DNA of 64,000 nucleotides from Burkholderia latens (GCF_001718795.1 NZ_CP013435.1:1488001-1552000); one strand, 5' to 3'. Positions 39,194-50,160 are shown, numbered from the stretch's first letter. Translations and numbers: made by a program. Notes: generated by a model from the sequence alone, not told the origin.

Positions 39194-41101
39194 ATGGTTT
39201 CGATACGCTTGCCTGACGGCTCAGTTCGACAATACGAGCATCCGGTGACAGTTGCCGAGGTCGCGGCCTCGATCGGTCCCGGTCTCGCGAAGGCTGCGCT
39301 TGGCGGCAAGCTCGACGGCGAGCTCGTCGACACGTCCACGGTCATCGATCGCGACGCGTCGCTGGCGATCGTCACGGACAAGGATGCGGACGGCCTCGAC
39401 ATCATCCGTCACTCGACCGCGCACTTGCTCGCCTATGCGGTGAAGGAGCTGTACCCGGATGCGCAGGTGACGATCGGCCCGGTGATCGACAACGGCTTCT
39501 ACTACGACTTCTCGTACAACCGTCCGTTTACGCCCGAAGATCTGGAAAAGATCGAAAAGCGCATGCAGGAACTGGCGAAGAAGGACGAGCCGGTCACGCG
39601 CCGGGTCGTGTCGCGCGACGAGGCGGCCGGCTATTTCCGCAGCATCGGCGAGAAGTACAAGGCCGAGATCATCGAATCGATTCCGCAAAGCGACGAAATC
39701 AAGCTGTACTCGCACGGCGGCTTCACCGACCTGTGCCGCGGCCCGCACGTGCCGTCCACCGGCAAGCTGAAGGTCTTCAAGCTGATGAAGGTCGCGGGCG
39801 CATACTGGCGCGGCGACTCGAAGAACGAGCAACTGCAGCGCATTTACGGCACGGCGTGGACGAAGAAGGAAGATCAGGATCAGTACCTGCACATGCTCGA
39901 GGAAGCGGAGAAGCGCGACCACCGCAAGCTCGGCAAGCAGCTCGACCTGTTCCACATGCAGGAAGAGTCGCCGGGCATGGTGTTCTGGCATCCGAAGGGG
40001 TGGGCGCTGTGGCAGCAGGTCGAACAGTACATGCGCCGCCGCGTGAACGAAGCCGGGTATCTCGAGATCAAGACGCCGATGATCATGGACCGCTCGCTGT
40101 GGGAGGCGTCTGGCCACTGGCAGAACTACCGCGAGAACATGTTCACGACGGAGTCGGAGAAGCGCGACTACGCGATCAAGCCGATGAACTGTCCGGGGCA
40201 CGTTCAGGTGTTCAAGCACGGGCTGCGCTCGTACCGCGACCTGCCGCTGCGCTACGCGGAATTCGGTTCGTGCCACCGCAACGAGGCATCGGGCGCGCTG
40301 CACGGCCTGATGCGCGTGCGCGGCTTCGTGCAGGACGATGCGCACATTTTCTGTACCGAAGAGCAGTTCATCGCCGAATCGATCGCGTTCAATACGCTCG
40401 CGATGAGCGTGTACAAGGATTTCGGGTTCGAGCACATCGACATCAAGCTGTCGCTGCGCCCCGAGCAGCGTGCGGGCACCGACGAAACGTGGGATCGCGC
40501 CGAGCAGGGCCTGCGCGACGCGCTCACGGCGTGCGGCCTGTCGTGGGAAGAACTGCCGGGCGAGGGTGCGTTCTATGGCCCGAAGATCGAGTACCACATC
40601 AAGGACGCGCTCGGCCGCTCGTGGCAGTGCGGCACGCTGCAGCTCGACATGGTGCTGCCGGAGCGCCTTGGCGCCGAGTACGTCGCGGAAGACAACAGCC
40701 GCCGCCGGCCGGTGATGCTGCACCGTGCGATCGTCGGTTCGATGGAGCGATTCCTTGGCATTCTGATCGAGCACCATGCCGGCGCAATGCCGGCCTGGCT
40801 CGCGCCGTACCAGGCAATTGTGCTCAATATCGCCGAAAGTCAGGCCGAATATGCGCAATCTCTGGTCCAAACGTTGCAAAAACAAGGGGTTAGAGTGGCG
40901 GCGGATTTGCGCAACGAGAAGATTAGCTATAAAATACGCGAGCACACGCTGGAAAAGGTGCCTTATCTCCTCGTCGTGGGCGATAAGGAGCGTGATGCGC
41001 AAACGGTAGCCGTGCGTGCCCGTGGCGGCGTCGATCTTGGCGTTATGCCGGTCGAAGCCTTCGTTGAGCGTCTGCAGGAAGACCTGCGCTCGTTCAAGTA
41101 A
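39194..41101 (+). CDS. thrS: Threonine-tRNA ligase
   Basis: 635-residue class II synthetase. Order: TGS domain (1-62), editing domain with H73 and H77 (RHSTAHLLA) that clears Ser-tRNA, class II core with [20 protein letters not shown], the [13 protein letters not shown] motif 3, and a C-terminal anticodon-binding domain. The ATG at 39194 was chosen to match the length of 635-642 residues common in the family. Followed by infC at 49 bp; first gene of the thrS-infC-rpmI-rplT-pheST-ihfA cluster. Confidence 0.96.
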   Translation: MVSIRLPDGSVRQYEHPVTVAEVAASIGPGLAKAALGGKLDGELVDTSTVIDRDASLAIVTDKDADGLDIIRHSTAHLLAYAVKELYPDAQVTIGPVIDNGFYYDFSYNRPFTPEDLEKIEKRMQELAKKDEPVTRRVVSRDEAAGYFRSIGEKYKAEIIESIPQSDEIKLYSHGGFTDLCRGPHVPSTGKLKVFKLMKVAGAYWRGDSKNEQLQRIYGTAWTKKEDQDQYLHMLEEAEKRDHRKLGKQLDLFHMQEESPGMVFWHPKGWALWQQVEQYMRRRVNEAGYLEIKTPMIMDRSLWEASGHWQNYRENMFTTESEKRDYAIKPMNCPGHVQVFKHGLRSYRDLPLRYAEFGSCHRNEASGALHGLMRVRGFVQDDAHIFCTEEQFIAESIAFNTLAMSVYKDFGFEHIDIKLSLRPEQRAGTDETWDRAEQGLRDALTACGLSWEELPGEGAFYGPKIEYHIKDALGRSWQCGTLQLDMVLPERLGAEYVAEDNSRRRPVMLHRAIVGSMERFLGILIEHHAGAMPAWLAPYQAIVLNIAESQAEYAQSLVQTLQKQGVRVAADLRNEKISYKIREHTLEKVPYLLVVGDKERDAQTVAVRARGGVDLGVMPVEAFVERLQEDLRSFK

Positions 41102-41150
41102 CCGCCCTGGCAGCGCGGCTCGTTTTTTTAATTTTTAGAGGAAACGTAAC

Positions 41151-41675
41151 ATCGCTACTGATAAGTCGTCGCATCGCATCAACGGTGAAATCACTGCGCC
41201 GGAAGTGCGTCTGGTCGGGATCGAGAACGAACCGCTCGGTATCGTAAAACTCGCTGATGCTTTCCGTAAGTCGGAAGAGCTGGACGTTGATCTGGTCGAA
41301 ATCGCGCCGCAGGCCGTTCCGCCGGTCTGCCGTCTGATGGACTACGGCAAGTTCAAGTATCAGGAGTCCAAGAAGCAGCACGAAGCGAAGCTGAAGCAGA
41401 AGGTCATCCAGGTGAAGGAAGTCAAATTCCGCCCGGGTACCGATGACGGTGACTACAACGTCAAGCTTCGCAACCTCGTGCGCTTCCTCGAAGAGGGCGA
41501 CAAGACGAAGATCACGTTGCGTTTCCGCGGCCGCGAGATGGCTCACCAGGAGATCGGCATGCGGATGCTCGAGCGTCTGCGCACGGATCTCGAGGAAGTC
41601 GGCCAGGTCGAGCAGATGCCGAAGATGGAAGGGCGCCAGATGATCATGGTGCTCTCGCCGAAGAAAAAGAAGTAA
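41151..41675 (+). CDS. infC: Translation initiation factor IF-3, ATC start codon
   Basis: 174 residues when read from the ATC at 41151 (preceded by GAGGAAAC). Residues 9-14 read RINGEI, matching the N terminus of IF-3; no ATG, GTG or TTG in frame gives it, and the first GTG (41205) would remove that block. IF-3 genes use rare initiation codons (AUU in E. coli) because IF-3 itself rejects them, giving autoregulation. The linker and C domain carry [20 protein letters not shown] and end with KKKK. Confidence 0.92.
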   Translation: MATDKSSHRINGEITAPEVRLVGIENEPLGIVKLADAFRKSEELDVDLVEIAPQAVPPVCRLMDYGKFKYQESKKQHEAKLKQKVIQVKEVKFRPGTDDGDYNVKLRNLVRFLEEGDKTKITLRFRGREMAHQEIGMRMLERLRTDLEEVGQVEQMPKMEGRQMIMVLSPKKKK

Positions 41676-41714
41676 CGGGCCCGCGCGCCGGTCGCGCAGG
41701 TTCGATAGTGGTTC

Positions 41715-41743
41715 GGCGCGCTGCCCGGTCAGGGCGGCGCGCC
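41715..41743 (+). promoter_or_regulatory. Stem-loop in the infC-rpmI spacer
   Basis: GGCGCGC/GCGCGCC plus GCCC/GGGC make an 11-bp near-perfect hairpin in the 190-nt infC-rpmI spacer. No U-run follows, so it is not an intrinsic terminator. Ribosomal protein L20 represses rpmI-rplT translation by binding leader RNA in other bacteria; this spacer is a candidate for that or for RNA processing. Confidence 0.4.
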
Positions 41744-41865
41744 AACAATGACGGCGGCTGCGCAAGCGGTTCGCCGTACACAAGTGGACTGGGTTTCGAA
41801 GGGCGGGTCAAGGGCGCAAGCCAACCGCACACCCATCGCCATCTAATAAACTGGAGTTGTTCGTC

Positions 41866-42063
41866 ATGCCTAAGATGAAGACCAAGAAGAGTGCTGCAAA
41901 GCGCTTCGTGGTGCGTCCGGGCGGTACCGTCAAGCGCGGTCAAGCCTTCAAGCGCCACATCCTGACCAAGAAAACCACGAAGAACAAGCGTCACCTGCGC
42001 GGCGCAACGGCAGTTCATGATTCCGATCTGAACTCCGTCCGCGCGATGCTGCCGTTCGCGTAA
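41866..42063 (+). CDS. rpmI: Ribosomal protein bL35
   Basis: 65 residues, [14 protein letters not shown] start and Lys/Arg-rich throughout, ending in MLPFA. Start at the second possible ATG as in the family; GGAG lies upstream. Next gene rplT at 30 bp, as in most bacteria. Confidence 0.95.
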
Positions 42064-42093
42064 CCCCTCAACTGATACTCAAAGGAGAGAAAC

Positions 42094-42453
42094 ATGCCTC
42101 GAGTCAAACGTGGGGTAACCGCACGGGCCCGTCACAAGAAGATCATCAACCTGGCCAAGGGTTATCGCGGCCGTCGCAATAACGTCTATCGCATCGCCAA
42201 GCAAGCGGTGATGCGCGCTGGTCAGTACGCGTACCGCGATCGCCGCAACAAGAAGCGTGTGTTCCGCGCATTGTGGATCACGCGTATCAACGCGGCAGTT
42301 CGCCAGCACGACATGACCTACAGCGTGTTCATCAACGGCCTGAAGAAGGCGTCGATCGAACTCGACCGTAAGGTGCTGGCCGACATGGCGGTGTTCGACA
42401 AGGCTGCTTTTGCTGCGATCGTCAAGCAGGTGAAAGCCGCCGTTGCAGCCTAA
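42094..42453 (+). CDS. rplT: Ribosomal protein bL20
   Basis: 119 residues beginning [16 protein letters not shown], with the conserved [26 protein letters not shown] upstream. L20 is needed for 50S assembly and normally represses its own operon. An intrinsic terminator follows. Confidence 0.96.
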
Positions 42454-42522
42454 TTGCGAAATTAGCACTGCGTGGTTAGTTGCAGCGATGTTCCGGTAGT
42501 TTCGGCCGCTGCAGCGAAAACG

Positions 42523-42546
42523 GGGCTCTTCCGAGCCCCTTTTTTG
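42523..42546 (+). terminator. Intrinsic terminator after rplT
   Basis: GGGGCTC / GAGCCCC, 7-bp stem, 4-nt loop, then TTTTTT. It sits 56 bp before pheS and would uncouple pheST from the ribosomal genes. Confidence 0.9.
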
Positions 42547-42601
42547 TTTGGCGGGCAGATTCGCTCGCCAAGACCGAATGACGTTGGAAATGATGGGATC
42601 T

Positions 42602-43615
42602 ATGGATCTGGACCAGATTGTCGCCGACGCGCAGCAGTCCTTCGAACAGGCTGCCGACATCACCACGCTCGAAAACGAGAAAGCACGATTTCTCGGCAAG
42701 TCGGGTGCGCTGACCGAGTTGCTCAAGGGCCTCGGCAAGCTCGATCCCGAAGCACGCAAGACCGAAGGCGCACGCATCAACGTCGCGAAGCAGCAGGTTG
42801 AGGCCGCGCTGACCGCTCGCCGCCAGGCGCTCGCGGACGCGCTTTTGAACCAGCGCCTCGCCGCAGAGGCGATCGACGTCACGCTGCCGGGCCGCGGCGC
42901 CGGTGCGGGCAGCCTGCACCCCGTGATGCGCACGTGGGAGCGCGTCGAACAGATTTTCCGCTCGATCGGCTTCGACGTGGCCGACGGTCCCGAAATCGAG
43001 ACCGACTGGTACAACTTCACGTCGCTGAACAGCCCGGAGAACCATCCGGCGCGTTCGATGCAGGACACCTTCTACGTCGAAGGCAAGGACGCCGACGGCC
43101 GCCAGCTGCTGCTGCGCACGCACACGAGCCCGATGCAGGTGCGTTATGCGCGCATGAACCGTCCGCCGATCAAGGTGATCGCGCCGGGCCGCACGTATCG
43201 CGTCGACAGCGATGCGACGCACTCGCCGATGTTCAATCAGGTCGAGGGGCTGTGGATCGACGAGAACATCAGCTTTGCCGATCTCAAAGGCGTCTACACC
43301 GATTTCCTGAAGAAATTCTTCGAGCGCGACGACATCCTCGTGCGCTTCCGTCCGTCGTATTTCCCGTTCACGGAACCGTCGGCCGAGATCGACATGATGT
43401 TCGAGCACGGCAAGAACGCCGGCAAGTGGCTCGAGATTTCCGGCTCGGGGCAGGTGCATCCGACCGTGATCCGCAACATGGGCCTCGATCCCGAGCGCTA
43501 TATCGGCTTCGCGTTCGGCAGCGGCCTCGAGCGCCTGACGATGCTGCGCTACGGCGTGCAGGATCTGCGGCTGTTCTTCGAGAACGACCTGCGTTTCCTG
43601 CGCCAGTTCGCATAA
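42602..43615 (+). CDS. pheS: Phenylalanine-tRNA ligase alpha subunit
   Basis: 337 residues. N-terminal coiled coil (about 1-90) for tRNA binding, then a class II catalytic core with [24 protein letters not shown] and [17 protein letters not shown]. Start chosen at [10 protein letters not shown]; longer frame upstream is out of the family. Forms the alpha2beta2 enzyme with PheT. Confidence 0.96.
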   Translation: MDLDQIVADAQQSFEQAADITTLENEKARFLGKSGALTELLKGLGKLDPEARKTEGARINVAKQQVEAALTARRQALADALLNQRLAAEAIDVTLPGRGAGAGSLHPVMRTWERVEQIFRSIGFDVADGPEIETDWYNFTSLNSPENHPARSMQDTFYVEGKDADGRQLLLRTHTSPMQVRYARMNRPPIKVIAPGRTYRVDSDATHSPMFNQVEGLWIDENISFADLKGVYTDFLKKFFERDDILVRFRPSYFPFTEPSAEIDMMFEHGKNAGKWLEISGSGQVHPTVIRNMGLDPERYIGFAFGSGLERLTMLRYGVQDLRLFFENDLRFLRQFA

Positions 43616-43710
43616 CGCACGCGCCGCGCCCACACGTGCCCGCGCACGCTCCGTCGCACGATCAGACGAGGCCTGCGCGTCGATCTAACCTGTTTCGAAC
43701 GTAGACATCC

Positions 43711-46140
43711 ATGCAATTCCCTGAATCCTGGTTGAGAACCTTTGTCGACCCGCAGCTGACGACCGACGAGCTGTCGCACGCGCTGACGATGGCGGGGCTC
43801 GAAGTCGAATCGCTGAGCAAGGCCGCGCCGCCGACGTCGAAGATCGTCGTGGGCCGCGTGCTCGAAGTCGTCAAGCATCCGGATGCGGACAAGCTCAATG
43901 TCTGCCAGGTCGACGCCGGCACCGGCGCGACGCTGAACATCGTGTGCGGTGCACCGAACGTCGCGCCAGGCATCAAGGTGCCGGTCGCGCTGGTCGGCGC
44001 GGAACTGCCGCCGGCTGAAGAAGGCGGCAAGCCGTTCGCGATCAAGCTGTCGAAGCTGCGCGGCGTGGAGAGCCAGGGGATGCTGTGCTCGGCGCGCGAG
44101 CTCAAGCTGTCGGAAGACCACAGCGGCCTGCTGATCCTGCCGGAAGACACGCCGGTCGGTCAGGACATCCGCGACACGCTCAATCTCGACGACACGATCT
44201 TCGAAATCAAGCTGACGCCGAACAAGGCCGACTGCCTGTCGGTGTTCGGTATCGCACGCGAGACGGCCGCGATCACCGGCGCGCCGCTGACCCCGGTCGA
44301 CATCCGTCCGGTGCGCGTCGAACTCGATGAGACGCTGCCGGTGCGCATCGCCGCGCCGGATCTCTGCGGCCGCTTCTCCGGCCGCGTGATCCGCGGCGTG
44401 AACGCGCGCGCGAAAACGCCGCAGTGGATGGTCGAGCGCCTCGAACGGGCGGGCCAGCGCAGCGTGTCGGCGCTCGTCGACATCTCGAACTACGTCATGT
44501 TCGAGCTCGGTCGTCCGTCGCACGTGTTCGACCTGGACAAGATCCACGGCGGTATCGAAGTGCGCTGGGGCAAGCGCGGCGAATCGCTGAAGCTGCTGAA
44601 CGGCAACACGGTCGAACTTGACGAAACGGTCGGCGTGATCGCGGACGACCGTCAGGTCGAAAGCCTCGCGGGCATCATGGGCGGCGACAGCACGGCCGTC
44701 ACGCTCGATACGACCAACATCTATCTGGAAGCCGCGTTCTGGTGGCCGGACAGCATCCGCGGCCGCGCGCGCAAGTACAACTTCTCGACCGATGCCGCGC
44801 ATCGCTTCGAGCGCGGCGTCGATTACGCGACCACGGTCGAGCACGTCGAGCGCATCACGCAGCTGATTCTCGAGATCTGCGGCGGCAAGGCCGGCCCGGT
44901 CGACGATCAGGCGGTCAACCTGCCGCAGCGCGCGCCGGTGAAGATGCGCGTGTCGCGCGCGAACCGCATCATCGGCGTGAAGATCGACGCCGACGAAATC
45001 GCGAACATCTTCACGCGCCTCGGCCTGCCGTTCGAGCGCGATGACGACGCATTCCTCGTCACGCCGCCGTCGCACCGCTTCGATATCGAGATCGAGGAAG
45101 ACCTGATCGAGGAAGTGGCGCGCATTTACGGCTTCGAGAAGATTCCGGCGCGTCCGCCCGTCGCGACGAGCGAGATGCGCGCGACCAACGAGACTCAGCG
45201 CTCGATCCACGACATCCGTCATGCGCTCGCGGCGCGCGACTATGCGGAGACGGTCAACTTCAGCTTCGTCGATGCGGAGTGGGAGCTCGATTTCGCCGGC
45301 AACGACAAACCGACCCGCCTGCTGAACCCGATCGCGAGCCAGCTGTCGGTGATGCGCACGACGCTGTTCGGCAGCCTTATCTCGGTGCTGCGTCACAACC
45401 TGAATCGCCGGGCGGACCGCGTGCGCGTGTTCGAGGCCGGCCGCGTGTTCCTCGCCGATCCTGCGGTGAAGGCCGGCGAGCTGACTGTCGAAGGCTACAG
45501 GCAGCCTAAGCGGGTCGGCGCGCTCGCATACGGCCCGGCGGTCGACGAGCAGTGGGGGGTGGCGACCCGCGCAGTCGATTTCTTCGACGTGAAGGGCGAT
45601 CTCGAGGCGCTGCTCGCGCCGGCCGCCGCGCGCTTCGTGAAGGCAGCGCATCCGGCCCTCCATCCGGGCCGCAGCGCGCGCATCGAACTCGATGGCCGTG
45701 CGGTCGGCTGGATTGGCGAATTGCACCCGCGCCTGATGCAGAAGTACGAGCTGCCGCACGCGCCGGTGATGTTCGAAATCGACGCGGACGCGCTGATTCC
45801 GCGCGCACTGCCGGCACCGACCGACGTGTCGAAATTCCCGCCGGTGCGGCGCGATATCGCCGTCGTGGTCGATCAGGCGGTGGAGGTTCAGGCACTTTTC
45901 GACGAAATGAAGAAGGCGCTGGCCGAGGACGCGTGCCGATTCGTTCAGAAGGTTGTACTCTTCGACGAATTTCGTGCAAAATCAAATACTTCCGGTGGTC
46001 TTGCCGCACACGAGAAGAGCCTTGCCTTCCGCGTGACGCTGCAGGACGCGGCCGGCACGCTACAGGACGAGGTCGTCGATCAGGCGATCCAGACGCTGGT
46101 CGAGCGTATGGCTCGAGCCGGTGCGCGCCTGCGCGGCTAA
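43711..46140 (+). CDS. pheT: Phenylalanine-tRNA ligase beta subunit
   Basis: 809 residues. N-terminal EMAP-like tRNA-binding domain ([20 protein letters not shown]), B3/B4 editing domain, B5, the inactive synthetase-like core and the C-terminal ferredoxin-fold anticodon domain ([17 protein letters not shown]). It begins 95 bp after pheS, and an intrinsic terminator lies 8 bp after it. Confidence 0.96.
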   Translation: MQFPESWLRTFVDPQLTTDELSHALTMAGLEVESLSKAAPPTSKIVVGRVLEVVKHPDADKLNVCQVDAGTGATLNIVCGAPNVAPGIKVPVALVGAELPPAEEGGKPFAIKLSKLRGVESQGMLCSARELKLSEDHSGLLILPEDTPVGQDIRDTLNLDDTIFEIKLTPNKADCLSVFGIARETAAITGAPLTPVDIRPVRVELDETLPVRIAAPDLCGRFSGRVIRGVNARAKTPQWMVERLERAGQRSVSALVDISNYVMFELGRPSHVFDLDKIHGGIEVRWGKRGESLKLLNGNTVELDETVGVIADDRQVESLAGIMGGDSTAVTLDTTNIYLEAAFWWPDSIRGRARKYNFSTDAAHRFERGVDYATTVEHVERITQLILEICGGKAGPVDDQAVNLPQRAPVKMRVSRANRIIGVKIDADEIANIFTRLGLPFERDDDAFLVTPPSHRFDIEIEEDLIEEVARIYGFEKIPARPPVATSEMRATNETQRSIHDIRHALAARDYAETVNFSFVDAEWELDFAGNDKPTRLLNPIASQLSVMRTTLFGSLISVLRHNLNRRADRVRVFEAGRVFLADPAVKAGELTVEGYRQPKRVGALAYGPAVDEQWGVATRAVDFFDVKGDLEALLAPAAARFVKAAHPALHPGRSARIELDGRAVGWIGELHPRLMQKYELPHAPVMFEIDADALIPRALPAPTDVSKFPPVRRDIAVVVDQAVEVQALFDEMKKALAEDACRFVQKVVLFDEFRAKSNTSGGLAAHEKSLAFRVTLQDAAGTLQDEVVDQAIQTLVERMARAGARLRG

Positions 46141-46148
46141 GGAGAGGG

Positions 46149-46173
46149 GCCGCCCGTTCACGGGCGGCTTTTT
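46149..46173 (+). terminator. Intrinsic terminator between pheT and ihfA
   Basis: GCCGCCCG / CGGGCGGC, 8-bp perfect stem with loop TTCA, then TTTTT. It is only 8 bp after pheT and 30 bp before ihfA, so it must partly attenuate read-through. Confidence 0.85.
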
Positions 46174-46203
46174 CCCCTCGTAAGTTTTGGTTTAACGCGC
46201 TGT

Positions 46204-46599
46204 ATGGCAGATATGAACGACATGACCTCGAGTGAATTCGAAGCCCTCCTGACGGCGCAACGCAGCGCCATGAACCGCGACGCTTCGGCGCCGGCGTCCG
46301 CCGAGACGCCAACGCTGACGAAGGCGGAGCTGGCGGAGCTGTTGTTCGACAGCGTCGGGCTGAACAAGCGTGAAGCGAAGGACATGGTCGAGGCGTTCTT
46401 CGAAGTGATCCGCGACGCGCTCGAAAATGGTGAAAGCGTCAAGCTGTCGGGATTCGGCAATTTCCAGCTGCGCGACAAGCCGCAGCGTCCGGGCCGCAAT
46501 CCGAAGACGGGCGAGGCGATTCCGATCGCTGCCCGCCGGGTGGTAACCTTCCACGCGAGCCAGAAGCTGAAGGCGCTGGTCGAAAACGGCGCGGAGTAA
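46204..46599 (+). CDS. ihfA: Integration host factor subunit alpha
   Basis: 131 residues, longer than E. coli IhfA (99) by an N-terminal extension of about 34 residues. The core [20 protein letters not shown] and the DNA-bending arm [20 protein letters not shown] are standard. An ATG three codons downstream is also possible. It forms a heterodimer with IhfB that bends DNA. Confidence 0.92.
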   Translation: MADMNDMTSSEFEALLTAQRSAMNRDASAPASAETPTLTKAELAELLFDSVGLNKREAKDMVEAFFEVIRDALENGESVKLSGFGNFQLRDKPQRPGRNPKTGEAIPIAARRVVTFHASQKLKALVENGAE

Positions 46600-46660
46600 C
46601 GTCCGCGCGCCGACGTCTCCGCGCGGCCGCCGCGCACCCTTTACCGACGGTTAACCGACG

Positions 46661-47074
46661 ATGACCACTACGGTTGAGAAAGTCGTCTTGCCTCCGATTC
46701 CCGCGAAGCGCTACTTCACGATCGGCGAAGTCAGCGAACTGTGCGGGGTCAAGCCGCACGTGCTGCGTTACTGGGAACAGGAATTCACGCAGTTGCGGCC
46801 GGTGAAGCGGCGCGGCAATCGGAGGTATTACCAGCACCATGAAGTGCTGCTGATCCGGCGGATTCGCGAGTTGCTGTACGAACAGGGGTTCACGATCAAC
46901 GGCGCGCGCAACCGGCTCGATTCGCCGGGCGGTGAACGCGCGGCGGCAGAGCCGGCCGATCCCGGCATGCCGGCCGCCGACGTGCGCGGCGTGGCCAGGC
47001 CCGGGGTGGCGGTCGACGTGGTCGCGCTGCGGCAGGCGCTCCTCGACGTCATCGACGGGCTGAAGCACGACTGA
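46661..47074 (+). CDS. MerR-family transcriptional regulator
   Basis: 137 residues with an N-terminal MerR winged helix (YFTIGEVSELCGVKPHVLRY) and a dimerisation helix, but no metal-binding cysteines at the C terminus. A MerR gene directly after ihfA is a conserved arrangement in proteobacteria; its target is unknown. It ends in an intrinsic terminator. Confidence 0.87.
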   Translation: MTTTVEKVVLPPIPAKRYFTIGEVSELCGVKPHVLRYWEQEFTQLRPVKRRGNRRYYQHHEVLLIRRIRELLYEQGFTINGARNRLDSPGGERAAAEPADPGMPAADVRGVARPGVAVDVVALRQALLDVIDGLKHD

Positions 47075-47105
47075 AAACGCGAACGAGCACGACGCTAGAA
47101 ACAGC

Positions 47106-47140
47106 AAATGCCCGGTAGGCGTAGCGCCGCCGGGCATTTT
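47106..47140 (+). terminator. Intrinsic terminator after the MerR gene
   Basis: ATGCCCGG with an interior GGC bulged arm pairs with GCC and CCGGGCAT, followed by TTTT. It separates the forward operon from the convergent lipoprotein gene. Confidence 0.8.
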
Positions 47141-47161
47141 CATGTCCGCTGGCTGACGCGA

Positions 47162-49372
47162 TCAGCGTGCCGCGAGCGGGTTCGGCTTGCCCATGTCGAC
47201 GACCAGCGTGCCGTCCGGCAGCATCCGCACCGAGCCCTGTGCAACCTGGCGGCGGTAGTCGTACAGGTCGAAACGCATCGGGCCGGCTTCGGCCGAATTC
47301 CGGATCAGCGCACGGACGTTCAGCTCCAGCACGTTGAACATTTTCATGTCGCCACCTTCCATCCACATGTAGCTCGGCGCATCGATCTGCGGCCGCTTCG
47401 GCACCGGTGCATCGGCGGCGCGCCGGAACGTGAGGCGCAACCCGTCGCGCTCGACCGTTGCGTGGTCGAGCTTGCCGTTCAGCACCGGCGGCGGGAAGAC
47501 GGTGTACTGGTCGAGCACGAGCGTGTCGCCGCGCAATTCCGCGCCGCGGCGCTGCAGCGGCGTCAGCGACGCGAGCTCGATGCCGAGCGAGCGCAGCAGC
47601 TTCGCCTGCGGGATGCCGAGCACCGATACCTGCGACGGCTTGAACGCGAGGTGGCGATCGTCGAGGACCGTCAGCGAGCCCTTCATGTCGGTCGGCAGCC
47701 ACACGCCGGGCACGTGATTCCACAACTTGATGCCGCCCTGCACGCGCAGGTCCTGGCCGTCCGCGCTCAGTTGCAGGTCGTTCAGCGAGCGCGGCGAGTA
47801 GTCGAGCAGGTAGTCGTTGAAGAGCGCCGACATCGCCTTCCACGACTCGACGACCGATCCGCCAAGAATGCGGATGTCGTACTGGTTCGGGTCGTCCAGG
47901 TCGACGGGTTCGCCAGCCCGCTTCGCGATCAGTTGCACGTCGAGATCCTCGACATGGAACCCGATGTCGCCCGACAGGTTGAAGTGCACGTTGTGCAGAT
48001 GGATCGTCGGATTGCGGTTCGACACGTGCCGCTCGTTGAACGGCGTCGTCGACGTGCGGCGCATCGCCACTTTCTGCATGCCGAAGCGTGGCGTGCCGTC
48101 CGCGACCGCAAACGCTTCCCAGTGCTGACGCGCGTCGCGCAACGCGCTCTGCTGCGCGGCGAGGAAGCTGTCATTCAGACGAGCGGCCGCATTGCCGAGC
48201 GGGGCGCCGCCGGCCGGATCCGCATATGACGGCATCCGGATCGCCATCGCGCCGTTTTCGTCGAAATTGAAGTAGCCGGCCGATACCTGATCGCGATAGT
48301 GATAGAGGTCGAACACGAAATTCTGGCCGCGCTTTGCCGGATCGACCGGGCCGATCAGGATATCGGCGTTCATCGGCATCGACCGCATGAACTTCACGTC
48401 GCCGCCACGGATGTACATCGCCTGTTGTGACGCGTTCGCCGGGAGCGCGAAGCCGGCGTGCGAGCCGTCGTCGAGCGTCAGGTCGAGGCCGGCGGGCGTC
48501 ACGCGCAGCGCGGCAATCCGGATTTTCAGCCGCGGCGGCGGCATCAGCTTGTCGACCGACATCACCAGATCGTCGCCGGCGAGTCGCGCGATCGGCGTCT
48601 CCACCTTCAGCAAATCGGCCATCTTTACATTGGCCGCGCGCATTACAGGCTGCGCATCGATGCCGGACACGCGGACGGCGCTCGGATGAAACACGAGCTG
48701 GCTGCCATCGCGGATCGCGAGCGTGCCGGTCAGCGAGAACGGCACCCAGCCGTCGCGCTGCATCTCGCCTCGCAGATGAATCACGCCGTCGCCGGCCGAC
48801 ACCGCGAGCTTGCGTAGCGGCGCGTTGCGATAGCCGAAGATGTACGTGTTGAAGAGCGCGGTCAGCTTCGCGTCGTCGAGCGTGACGGTGCCTTCGTGCA
48901 CGTCGATCTCGAAGCTCGTCGGATCGTCGAATACGATCGGCGCGCCGCGCTGGGTCGGCAACAGGGTTGCGGACAATTGATGGACGAAAAAGCCAAGGTT
49001 GCCGACGATGCGGAAATCGACATCGCGCAGGAACGTCATCGCGCCGCTCTGGCCCGAGTCGCGCAGCGTGTACGGCCGTGGTTGCGCGAGGCTGAGCGAC
49101 GCGAGCGACGGCACGGTGCGCGCGATTTGCCGCTCGCGGGCGAGACGTTCCGCTTTGGCGCGTTCGATCCGGGTCGGCGCGGGCGATGCGTTGCCGTCCC
49201 GCTGCGCGGCCGGTTCGGCGCAACCGGCACAGAGCAGCCCGAGCGCAAGCGCAGCGCAACCGAGCACGCGGGAAGCGCCGAGTGAAACGAGGCCGGCCGT
49301 GCGTCGCAGGCCGGACATCCTGTCGAGTATTGCCAAAGGCGTGCGATGGCCGCGCCGGACCGCATTCCGCAT
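47162..49372 (-). CDS. Large lipoprotein with an internal duplication
   Basis: 736-residue lipoprotein: signal ending in lipobox LCAGC (Cys51 from this start). GGAGAC 7 nt upstream supports this ATG; an ATG 18 codons further in would give a more usual signal length. The rest consists of two homologous halves about 346 residues apart, clear in DVDFRIVGNLGFFVHQL versus NVHFNLSGDIGFHVEDLDVQ, in repeated GTLAIRDGSQLVFHPSAVRV versus GSLTVLDDRHLAFKPSQVSV, and in FDLYHYRDQVSAG versus FDLYDYRRQVAQG. Beta-rich, likely periplasmic or outer-membrane attached, resembling LPS/lipid-binding tube domains, but no family is recognised. Confidence 0.8.
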   Translation of the reverse strand: MRNAVRRGHRTPLAILDRMSGLRRTAGLVSLGASRVLGCAALALGLLCAGCAEPAAQRDGNASPAPTRIERAKAERLARERQIARTVPSLASLSLAQPRPYTLRDSGQSGAMTFLRDVDFRIVGNLGFFVHQLSATLLPTQRGAPIVFDDPTSFEIDVHEGTVTLDDAKLTALFNTYIFGYRNAPLRKLAVSAGDGVIHLRGEMQRDGWVPFSLTGTLAIRDGSQLVFHPSAVRVSGIDAQPVMRAANVKMADLLKVETPIARLAGDDLVMSVDKLMPPPRLKIRIAALRVTPAGLDLTLDDGSHAGFALPANASQQAMYIRGGDVKFMRSMPMNADILIGPVDPAKRGQNFVFDLYHYRDQVSAGYFNFDENGAMAIRMPSYADPAGGAPLGNAAARLNDSFLAAQQSALRDARQHWEAFAVADGTPRFGMQKVAMRRTSTTPFNERHVSNRNPTIHLHNVHFNLSGDIGFHVEDLDVQLIAKRAGEPVDLDDPNQYDIRILGGSVVESWKAMSALFNDYLLDYSPRSLNDLQLSADGQDLRVQGGIKLWNHVPGVWLPTDMKGSLTVLDDRHLAFKPSQVSVLGIPQAKLLRSLGIELASLTPLQRRGAELRGDTLVLDQYTVFPPPVLNGKLDHATVERDGLRLTFRRAADAPVPKRPQIDAPSYMWMEGGDMKMFNVLELNVRALIRNSAEAGPMRFDLYDYRRQVAQGSVRMLPDGTLVVDMGKPNPLAAR

Positions 49373-49922
49373 CGTCTGTCTCCATGTCTTGTCGTGATCG
49401 ACGCGGCGCACCGCGAATGCGCGGCGCAGACGTCGATGCCGTGCAGTGTGTCATAGCGCGCTAGAGCGGCGTAACCAAACAGTCGGCGCCGGGCCTCGGC
49501 GGCGCGGCGCACGGCGGGACAACGGATCCGCGGACGCGGGGCGGTCGGATCAAACGCTCGTTTGGTTTTGTCGATCTGCGCGATCATCAAGCGCTCGAAC
49601 ATGACGACTTGATCGAATGCCGCCAGCAGCTGAGCGGCGGGCGAGTGCTGCGGTATGGTTACCGCGGCGGTCGGCATCCGGCGCCGCTTTTCCGGATTGA
49701 ACGACATTGGCCGCGTGTCGATCGGCGTGCGATCTGACGAAGCGTCGCGCTCATCGACGTTGTCACGCGACGAGCGCACACGCACGCTAGCGCTCCGCGA
49801 CGGAACGGCCGGCTCCATTCGCTTCGCGACGCGGTATTCGCGAGCGCGCCGGTCGTTCGCATCGATCACACCGCGCCATCAAAAAAGTTACGCCGGCGGA
49901 TGTACAAAATGCATGCGACCCG
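49373..49922. other. Intergenic region (about 550 bp) before the tRNA-Pro promoter
   Basis: No gene with credible codon use on either strand. A reverse frame containing MPTAAVTIPQHSPAAQLLAA is protein-like for about 50 codons but runs on into the lipoprotein gene, so it is not called. Confidence 0.4.
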
Positions 49923-49951
49923 TTCTCAGCCAGGGAACTGTCTGTTATAAT
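49923..49951 (+). promoter_or_regulatory. Sigma-70 promoter of tRNA-Pro
   Basis: TATAAT at 49946-49951 with 17 bp to TTCTCA at 49923-49928 (4 of 6 to consensus). The tRNA starts 10 nt downstream of the -10 box. Confidence 0.65.
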
Positions 49952-49961
49952 TTTGTTCTTT

Positions 49962-50038
<77 letters not shown>

Positions 50039-50160
50039 GGAATCAAGGCCTGGAAGGCTTGTCAGTAAAGGGTTTCCTTATCTGGCGTAGCTTTCCAGGC
50101 CTTTCCTTTTTCCGGGTGTGTCAGTTTGGTGTGTCAATTCCGCCGTGCAACAATGCGGAG

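Noticed and set aside
49036..49869. Reverse ORF covering the gap before the lipoprotein gene
   Set aside because: It continues for about 340 bp inside the lipoprotein gene in another frame; only about 50 codons look plausible.
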